From NCBI RefSeq assembly GCF_010509575.1, contig NZ_CP048437.1:1240001-1304000 (forward strand): a DNA stretch of 64,000 nucleotides, read 5' to 3'. This document shows positions 59,537-64,000 of the stretch, piece by piece. The stretch is from Faecalibacterium duncaniae (lineage in GTDB: Bacteria > Bacillota > Clostridia > Oscillospirales > Ruminococcaceae). How positions within the stretch are numbered: position 1 is the stretch's first letter; every line of letters begins with the position of its first letter. The notes under the pieces are model-generated. The model saw only the letters and a list, made by a program, of their open reading frames with translations. It was not told where the DNA came from and made no database searches. The position numbers and the translations under genes were made by a program.

Positions 59537-60004
59537 TTACCCTCCCGCCGCAAGGCTGCCCTTGGGGCAGGCATCCGGGGAGCTCTGGGCCTTCCGGGCC
59601 TCGGTGCGGGCCTTGTCGTAGCAGTAGCGGATGATGGCCTGCCGCCGCACGATGCCGATAAAGATGCCCCGGTCGTCCACCACGGGCACAAAGTTCTGGT
59701 TCATGGCCGCTTCGATCAGCTGGTCCATGCTGGTGGTGACAGTCACGGCCTTGTAATCCCGCTTGTGGGCAAAGCTCGAGATGGGCACATCCTCGGCGGC
59801 TTCAATGTCCAGCCCGTGCTGCTGTTTCAGCCCCCAGAGGATATCCCCCTCGGTCAGGGTGCCCACATACTCGCCCTTGCGGTTGAGCACCGGGATGGAT
59901 GCGTAGCGGTTGTTCTCCCATTTTTCCAGCGTCTGCCGCAGGGTGAAGTCATCGTAGACATACATCAGGTCCTGCTTGGGGGAAAGGAAAAACAAAATGT
60001 TCAT
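59537..60004 (-). CDS. CBS domain protein
   Basis: 155 residues made of two CBS domains in tandem (about 5-65: LSPKQDLMYVYDDFTLRQTL, RYASIPVLNRKGEYVGTLTE; about 85-145: AVTVTTSMDQLIEAAMNQNF, VPVVDDRGIFIGIVRRQAII), ending with a short Ala/Ser/Gly tail. Paired CBS domains bind adenine nucleotides and regulate partner proteins; none is fused here. ATG 60004 has GGAG nine bases upstream. Confidence 0.85.
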   Translation of the reverse strand: MNILFFLSPKQDLMYVYDDFTLRQTLEKWENNRYASIPVLNRKGEYVGTLTEGDILWGLKQQHGLDIEAAEDVPISSFAHKRDYKAVTVTTSMDQLIEAAMNQNFVPVVDDRGIFIGIVRRQAIIRYCYDKARTEARKAQSSPDACPKGSLAAGG

Positions 60005-60182
60005 CAAACAGCTCTCCAATCGTTATCCTATCGTAAACAGTGGTTCTGCCGTAAGGGCGCAGCTCCCGTTCCTCTGCTTTGATTTTAGCACTTTTCCACA
60101 GGCGGATAAAGTCAAAAATCATACTTTTTAGAATTTATTCACAGTCGCGCCCGGCCTTTTTGCAAAACATGCAGGAAAACCG

Positions 60183-60284
60183 TGCACAGGGCAGGGTTTT
60201 GTGGTATAATAGGAACACGAATCGGCTCACATTGCCCGCCCTTTGGAAATTGTGCTGTACACAGGGCGTGGGAAGTTGTATAAT
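60183..60284 (+). promoter_or_regulatory. two near-duplicate promoters in tandem
   Basis: TGCACA-16-TATAAT (60183-60210) and TGTACA-17-TATAAT (60256-60284) share the surrounding pattern ACACAGGGC, GGG, TATAATA, AC, GAATC/GATTC, so the region looks like a tandem duplication. Both point at the asp23-like gene. The rest of the 370-base gap holds nothing else that I recognise. Confidence 0.6.
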
Positions 60285-60376
60285 AAGGATACCGATTCCT
60301 TTCCCGGTATGCGGCGGGTTTGCCGCGGCAAGCCGGGCCACCCCAACAAGATTTCAAATAAAGGAGCAGAGCGACT

Positions 60377-60727
60377 ATGATCACTTCCCGTTTCCCGCTG
60401 GGAGATGTCAGCTTTTCCGCCGAGTACTTCTCTACGCTGGTAGGCGAAGCAACCAAACAATGCTACGGCGTGGCCGCAATGACCCCCCGCGACCTGACCG
60501 ACGTGGTCAAGAGCGTGGTGCGCGGCAACGATTACTCTGAAAAGGGCGTTCGTGTCACACAGGAAGAGGGCCGTCTCGTGATCGAGCTGCACATTGCCGT
60601 CAGCTATGGGCTCAACATCTCCACCGCCGCGCGCAGCATCTCGCACCGCGTCAAGGACGAAGTGGAGCAGGCCACCGGCCTGAAGGTTGCCCGTGTGATC
60701 GTGTCGGTGGACGACGTGATCGCCTGA
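60377..60727 (+). CDS. Asp23/Gls24 family protein (YloU-like)
   Basis: 116 residues of the DUF322 family: FPLGDVSFSAEYFSTLVGEA, VRVTQEEGRLVIELHIAVSY, GLNISTAARSISHRVKDEVE. Members are cytoplasmic or membrane-associated stress and envelope proteins. The gene stands directly before the DAK2/DegV-like gene, the same order as yloU-yloV in Bacillus, which suggests a link with fatty-acid or envelope homeostasis. GGAGCAGAG lies before the ATG. Confidence 0.88.
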   Translation: MITSRFPLGDVSFSAEYFSTLVGEATKQCYGVAAMTPRDLTDVVKSVVRGNDYSEKGVRVTQEEGRLVIELHIAVSYGLNISTAARSISHRVKDEVEQATGLKVARVIVSVDDVIA

Positions 60728-60755
60728 TGGAACTTTTTATTAAGGAGTAAGGACA

Positions 60756-62450
60756 ATGATTTCTGGTAAGATCCTGCGCGACGCGATCATCTCCGGCGCG
60801 AACAACATCAACAACCAGCGCTCCCGTGTGGACGAGCTGAACGTTTTCCCCGTGCCCGATGGCGACACCGGCACCAACATGGGCATGACGGTGGGTGCCT
60901 CCGTGGCAGAGCTGAACGCGCTGGACGACGGCTGCACCGTGGGTGAGGCCGCCAAGACCGCTGCCTCCGCCATGCTGCGCGGTGCCCGCGGCAACTCCGG
61001 CGTGATCACCAGCCTGCTGTTCCGCGGCTTCTCCAAGGCGCTGGAAGGCAAGAAGGAGGCCGACACCGCCGACATCATCGCCGCCCTGAAAAAGGGCGTG
61101 GAGGGTGCCTACAAGGCCGTGATGAAGCCCACCGAGGGCACCATCCTGACCGTTGCCCGGGTGGCCAGCGAGGAAGCTGCCGCCTGCGGTGCCGAGGAGA
61201 TCCCCGCCCTGTGGGATGTGGTGATGACCGCAGGCCAGAAGGCGCTGGAGGATACCCCCAACCTGCTGCCCGTGCTGAAAAAGGCCGGCGTTGTGGACGC
61301 AGGCGGCCAGGGCATTATGATCATCTTTGAGGGCATGGGTAAGGTGTTCCACGGCGAGCCCATGGTGGCCGGCGGCGAGGGCACCCCCAACAAGGCCAAG
61401 CTCTCCACCGAGAACGCAGGCAAGGGCGTGTTCACCGACGACCTGATGAAGGTGGAGGACATCAAGAACGGCTACTGCACCCAGTTCCTCATCAACAAGT
61501 ACGAGGGCGCAAGCGCCGCAAAGATGCGCGCCTTTGCCGAATCCAACGGCGACAGCGTGGTCTGCATCGAGGATGACGATGTCATCAACCTGCATGTCCA
61601 CACCGCTGACCCCGGCAAGATCCTGAGCGAGGCCATCAAGTACGGCTACCTGACCAACTTCAAGATCGAGAACATGCACGAGCAGTTCCTGGCCCGCCAG
61701 AAGCAGGGCAAGAGCCTGGAAAAGCAGGCCTCCGCTGAAAAGGCTCCCGCACAGGCCAGCGAGTTCGTTTACGCCGCAGTGGACCCCAGCCGTGACTACG
61801 GCTTTGTGGCCGTTGCCGCCGGTGAGGGCCTGAAGGCCGTGTTCACCGACCTGGCTGCGGACGCTGTCGTCTCCGGCGGCCAGACCATGAACCCCGCCAC
61901 CGAGGACATCCTTGCCGCCATCCAGAGCGTGCCCGCCAAGACCGTGTTCGTGCTGCCCAACAACAAGAACATCATCATGGCAGCGGAGCAGGCCCAGAAG
62001 CTGGCTGACCGTCAGGTGATCGTTCTGCCCACCCGCACCGTGCCCATGGGCATCACCGCGCTGCTCAACTTCGACCCCTCCGCCAACGCTGAGACCAACA
62101 CCATCAACATGATGGCCGCCGCCGACAAGGTCAGCACCGGCCTCATTACCTACGCTGCCCGCGACAGCGAGTTTGACGGCAAGCGGATCCGGAAGGGCGA
62201 GATCATGGCTCTGGAGAACGGCAAGATCGTTGCCACCTCCACCGACCTGACCAAGGCCACCTACCGCCTGGCCCGCAGCATGTGCAAGAAGGACTCCAGC
62301 TTTGTCACCATCATCTCCGGCTGCGATGTCTCCGACGAGGAGGCCGAGAAGCTGACCGAGATCGTCAAGGCAAAGTGCCCCAACCACGTTGAGGTCAGCC
62401 ACATCCGCGGCGGCCAGCCCGTATACTATTATATGATCAGCGTGGAGTAA
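60756..62450 (+). CDS. DAK2-domain fatty acid kinase subunit (FakA/YloV-like)
   Basis: 564 residues. The DhaL/DAK2 ATP-binding domain is at the N-terminus (LNVFPVPDGDTGTNMGM, about 28-44; AMLRGARGNSGVITSLLFRG), a middle domain follows, and a DegV-like fold ends the protein. FakA phosphorylates fatty acids held by a FakB partner, so that host fatty acids can enter phospholipids; no fakB is in the window. AAGGAGTAAGGA lies before the ATG, 28 bases after the asp23-like gene. Confidence 0.9.
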   Translation: MISGKILRDAIISGANNINNQRSRVDELNVFPVPDGDTGTNMGMTVGASVAELNALDDGCTVGEAAKTAASAMLRGARGNSGVITSLLFRGFSKALEGKKEADTADIIAALKKGVEGAYKAVMKPTEGTILTVARVASEEAAACGAEEIPALWDVVMTAGQKALEDTPNLLPVLKKAGVVDAGGQGIMIIFEGMGKVFHGEPMVAGGEGTPNKAKLSTENAGKGVFTDDLMKVEDIKNGYCTQFLINKYEGASAAKMRAFAESNGDSVVCIEDDDVINLHVHTADPGKILSEAIKYGYLTNFKIENMHEQFLARQKQGKSLEKQASAEKAPAQASEFVYAAVDPSRDYGFVAVAAGEGLKAVFTDLAADAVVSGGQTMNPATEDILAAIQSVPAKTVFVLPNNKNIIMAAEQAQKLADRQVIVLPTRTVPMGITALLNFDPSANAETNTINMMAAADKVSTGLITYAARDSEFDGKRIRKGEIMALENGKIVATSTDLTKATYRLARSMCKKDSSFVTIISGCDVSDEEAEKLTEIVKAKCPNHVEVSHIRGGQPVYYYMISVE

Positions 62451-62479
62451 AATTGCACTCCGGCTGAAACAGAACCGCA

Positions 62480-62521
62480 AAACAACCCCCTGTACCAGAC
62501 CATGGCACAGGGGGTTTGTTG
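62480..62521 (+). terminator. intrinsic terminator after the fakA-like gene
   Basis: AACAACCCCCTGT and ACAGGGGGTTTGTT arms. Confidence 0.75.
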
Positions 62522-62522
62522 A

Positions 62523-62551
62523 TTGCACATTGTCAGTTTCTATGCTATACT
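62523..62551 (+). promoter_or_regulatory. promoter of the holin-like toxin mRNA
   Basis: TTGCAC and TATACT with 17 bases between. The mRNA would have a 160-base leader holding a long imperfect hairpin (AGGCGG...GGGAA with TTCCC...CCGCCT, 62647-62700) right before the ribosome site, a layout common in type I toxin mRNAs. Confidence 0.7.
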
Positions 62552-62720
62552 GTAGCTAATGCTGGAAACAGCAGGAGAAAAGCGCTGTCTGCAATGCAGG
62601 TGGTCAACTTCGCGCTCCCGAATGCCTATTTTCCGGAAGGAAGCCAGGCGGATGGGAACGGAACTTTTTTGAATTGGATCCTTTCCCGGAGCCGCCTGTC
62701 GGCGAAGGGAGGGATGTCGG

Positions 62721-62858
62721 ATGACTCTGACAGAAGTTTGCGCGGTACTGACGGTAGCAATTGCTCTTTTGAGCCTGCTCGTCTCAGTTGCGAAAGCTGC
62801 ATTTGATGCTGGCTGGAAAATTTCTCACGAGAAGAACGATAAAAGCAAAAAAGATTGA
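62721..62858 (+). CDS. holin-like small membrane toxin (putative type I)
   Basis: 45 residues: one membrane helix (MTLTEVCAVLTVAIALLSLL and on) followed by a polar Lys/Asp-rich tail (HEKNDKSKKD). Length, layout and wording match the 'putative holin-like toxin' peptides of Firmicutes type I toxin-antitoxin systems. AGGGAGGG lies eight bases before the ATG at 62721; another ATG at 62713 is in a different frame. The stop codon is inside the left arm of the shared terminator. A minus-strand promoter 95 bases downstream would make an antisense RNA against its 3' end. Confidence 0.75.
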   Translation: MTLTEVCAVLTVAIALLSLLVSVAKAAFDAGWKISHEKNDKSKKD

Positions 62859-62946
62859 CCGCCCCCAGTCTCACAAACTCGGCGGTCAATCTTTTTGACT
62901 TAAAAGGGAACGTGGAGCTGGCCATATTGCGGCCAGCGCTCTTTCT
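62846..62946 (-). ncRNA. antisense RNA antitoxin (RatA-like arrangement)
   Basis: From a consensus minus-strand promoter the expected transcript of about 100 bases runs through a hairpin (GAGCGCTGGCC and GGCCAGCTC, with loop GCAATAT) and ends at the bidirectional terminator 62847-62897. It would be complementary to the 3' end of the toxin mRNA, including the last toxin codons. The boundaries are inferred from promoter and terminator. Confidence 0.65.
62847..62897. terminator. bidirectional terminator shared by the toxin and antisense RNA
   Basis: AAAAAGATTGACCGCC and GGCGGTCAATCTTTTT arms around 17 bases, with T runs on both strands. Confidence 0.9.
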
Positions 62947-62952
62947 GTTCAT

Positions 62953-62981
62953 AGTATAGTTGATTTGCGATGGTTTGTCAA
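62953..62981 (-). promoter_or_regulatory. consensus promoter of the antisense RNA
   Basis: Minus strand TTGACA and TATACT with 17 bases between. Confidence 0.8.
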
Positions 62982-63016
62982 GTTCACGCTGGGGGCCGCA
63001 ATCCGGACGGAGCGGT

Positions 63017-63406
63017 TCACCCGCCCAGGTCCTCCAGCACCTCCTGCAGGGCGGCATCTCCCGTCACTGTCATGCCCTGCTTGACACGCAGCGCGTCATT
63101 CTCTGGCAGGAGATTGACGTAAATGCCTGTCTGCCGGGCAAGGCGGGTGGGGGAGCCATCCGGCCCGCAGGTGTAGACGGCTACCATGCCGCCCTCGTCC
63201 CGGAGCAGGTATTGGGTGGGCTGGCCGGTGTCGGGCAGAGTCTGGGCCGCAAGGCTCGGCTCGGAGGGCACCGGCGTTTCGGCGGCGCTGTCCGCTCCCG
63301 GTGCAGGGGAGGGAAGCGCCAGCCGGGGCAGGGCCATCCAGAACAGGCTGAAGGCGATGGCAAAGGCGCACAGGGCGTAAAACAGGCAGAGAACTACTTT
63401 CCGCAT
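63017..63406 (-). CDS. membrane-anchored protein with BofC C-terminal-like domain
   Basis: 129 residues: an N-terminal membrane helix or signal anchor (VVLCLFYALCAFAIAFSLFW), a Pro/Ala/Ser linker, and a C-terminal unit YLLRDEGGMVAVYTCG, NLLPENDALRVKQGMTV, ALQEVLEDLGG that resembles the BofC C-terminal domain of clostridia. BofC restrains sigma-K activation in Bacillus, but this short stand-alone form also occurs in bacteria that do not sporulate; its function here is unknown. ATG 63406 is eleven bases from AAGGAG. Confidence 0.65.
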   Translation of the reverse strand: MRKVVLCLFYALCAFAIAFSLFWMALPRLALPSPAPGADSAAETPVPSEPSLAAQTLPDTGQPTQYLLRDEGGMVAVYTCGPDGSPTRLARQTGIYVNLLPENDALRVKQGMTVTGDAALQEVLEDLGG

Positions 63407-63503
63407 GGAGAAAATCACTCCTTTCCAGCGGGTCTTTCCAGCGGTAGTATGCGCAAAAATGCCGCCCCTGAGACAGAAGTGCACAATTTTCACACCGGAA
63501 TGC

Positions 63504-63533
63504 TGTACTTTACGGGGGGAAGTGTGCTATACT
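63504..63533 (+). promoter_or_regulatory. possible promoter towards the right edge
   Basis: TGTACT and TATACT with 18 bases between. Downstream there is a GC-rich leader (GGCAGGCC and GGCCTGCC hairpin, 63557-63582), then the full repeat, then 110 bases without an ORF. Confidence 0.35.
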
Positions 63534-63624
63534 AGCAGTATCTGATTAGAAATAGGGGCGGCAGGCCCACGGCAAGGCCTGCCTTTGTCCAACCTTTCAG
63601 CTGTAAGCAGCCGATAACGGGGTT

Positions 63625-63890
63625 AAACCTCTCAGCCGTCGCTGACGCTCGGCAGCTCCCCTAGTAGGGGAGCCCTTGGCAGGCCGTTGCGTTTTCGTGG
63701 TCTGACGCTTCGCTCCTATTTGCCCTGCTGGCGCAAAGTCTTACCCTTGCGGCAGGAGTGCGTTTTGGAGCCGATAGGCGATCATTGCGAAAAATGAACC
63801 CTATGCCAAGGCCTCCCCTACTAGGGGAGGTGGCATCGAGCGAAGCGAAGATGACGGAGAGGTTTAACCGTCAGCGAAGGCTGAGAGGTT
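63625..63890. repeat. dispersed palindromic repeat, full copy, inverted to 50071-50337
   Basis: Begins AAACCTCTCAGCCGTCGCTG, ends CAGCGAAGGCTGAGAGGTT. CTCCCCTAGTAGGGGAG and its complement CTCCCCTACTAGGGGAG lie near the ends. Confidence 0.9.
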
Positions 63891-64000
63891 GTACCAAGGC
63901 GAGGCCTGACCCCGAAGCGATAACGGCAAAGAGGCTATGCGGGACAGTGTCCCGCTCCATAAGCGATACCACCACGTCAGGAGGCGATCCTTATCTCAAA
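63891..64000. other. GC-rich right-edge stretch without an ORF
   Basis: It holds a strong small hairpin GCGGGACAGTGTCCCGC (63939-63955) and no coding frame. It could be part of a leader or structured RNA that continues outside the window; I cannot name it. Confidence 0.3.

Overview
The window reads as chromosomal DNA of a GC-rich, low-oxygen gut Firmicute of the Oscillospiraceae/Ruminococcaceae, most likely Faecalibacterium or a close relative. This rests on the Gram-positive DNA polymerase PolC, Mini-RNase III, the order pyrH-frr-uppS-cdsA-dxr-rseP-ispG-polC, the yloU-yloV-like pair, an Hcp hybrid-cluster protein, and a small double-glycine protein whose leader fits the pattern of the Faecalibacterium anti-inflammatory protein MAM. 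The genus call is inference; no rRNA gene is present.

Layout. 0-3.6 kb: three minus-strand transporters (anion permease cut by the left edge, AEC carrier, Na+-dependent SNF symporter). 3.75-5.33 kb: an AT-rich scar of mobile DNA (frameshifted XRE regulator, TnpV remnant, CPBP protease, two gene tails meeting head to head). 5.36-9.7 kb: Crp/Fnr regulator divergent from a ferredoxin, short pyruvate kinase, CIRCE-type hsp20, acquired acetyltransferase and gene remnants. 9.7-20.1 kb: VanY-like protein, M16 peptidase pair, lgt, rplU-rpmA, obgE, mrnC, rsmF, yebC. 20.2-25.5 kb: a zinc-ribbon/pseudokinase/PASTA protein, a Phd-ParE toxin-antitoxin pair inserted before a second PASTA tail, then a secreted glycine-rich repeat protein behind a promoter with an 11-G tract and a cyclic-di-GMP riboswitch. 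25.6-36.3 kb (minus strand): glutamate synthase gltB-gltD, hcp, gdhA, a DUF1653 gene and an Mrp/ApbC ATPase. 36.4-42 kb: flippase, sugar-nucleotide dehydratase/epimerase, lysA-like decarboxylase, membrane protein. 42.0-43.4 kb: MAM-like protein, tRNA-Gly(TCC), HigBA-like pair. 43.5-54.8 kb: the pyrH-to-polC cluster (ribosome recycling, undecaprenyl phosphate, CDP-diacylglycerol, MEP isoprenoid steps, site-2 protease, replication). 54.9-60 kb: Na/Pi cotransporter, then a small foreign-looking block (40-residue ORF, HicB-like protein, RepA-like ATPase ending in a symmetric repeat array) and a CBS protein. 60.2-64 kb: asp23/gls24-like gene, fakA-like gene, a probable type I toxin-antitoxin locus and a BofC-like protein.

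A family of dispersed palindromic repeats (core CTCCCCTAGTAGGGGAG) runs through the window. There are full copies near 16.6, 50.1 and 63.7 kb, shorter ones at 15.1, 40.1, 50.0, 50.4 and 59.5 kb, and one lies in frame inside rseP.

The most interesting loci are: (i) the poly-G promoter plus c-di-GMP riboswitch driving the secreted protein; (ii) the holin-like toxin faced by a convergent antisense RNA promoter; (iii) the symmetric CATTGA array at the end of the RepA-like gene; (iv) the MAM-like double-glycine protein; (v) the palindromic repeat turned into coding sequence in rseP; (vi) the duplicated PASTA tail with a chimeric junction.
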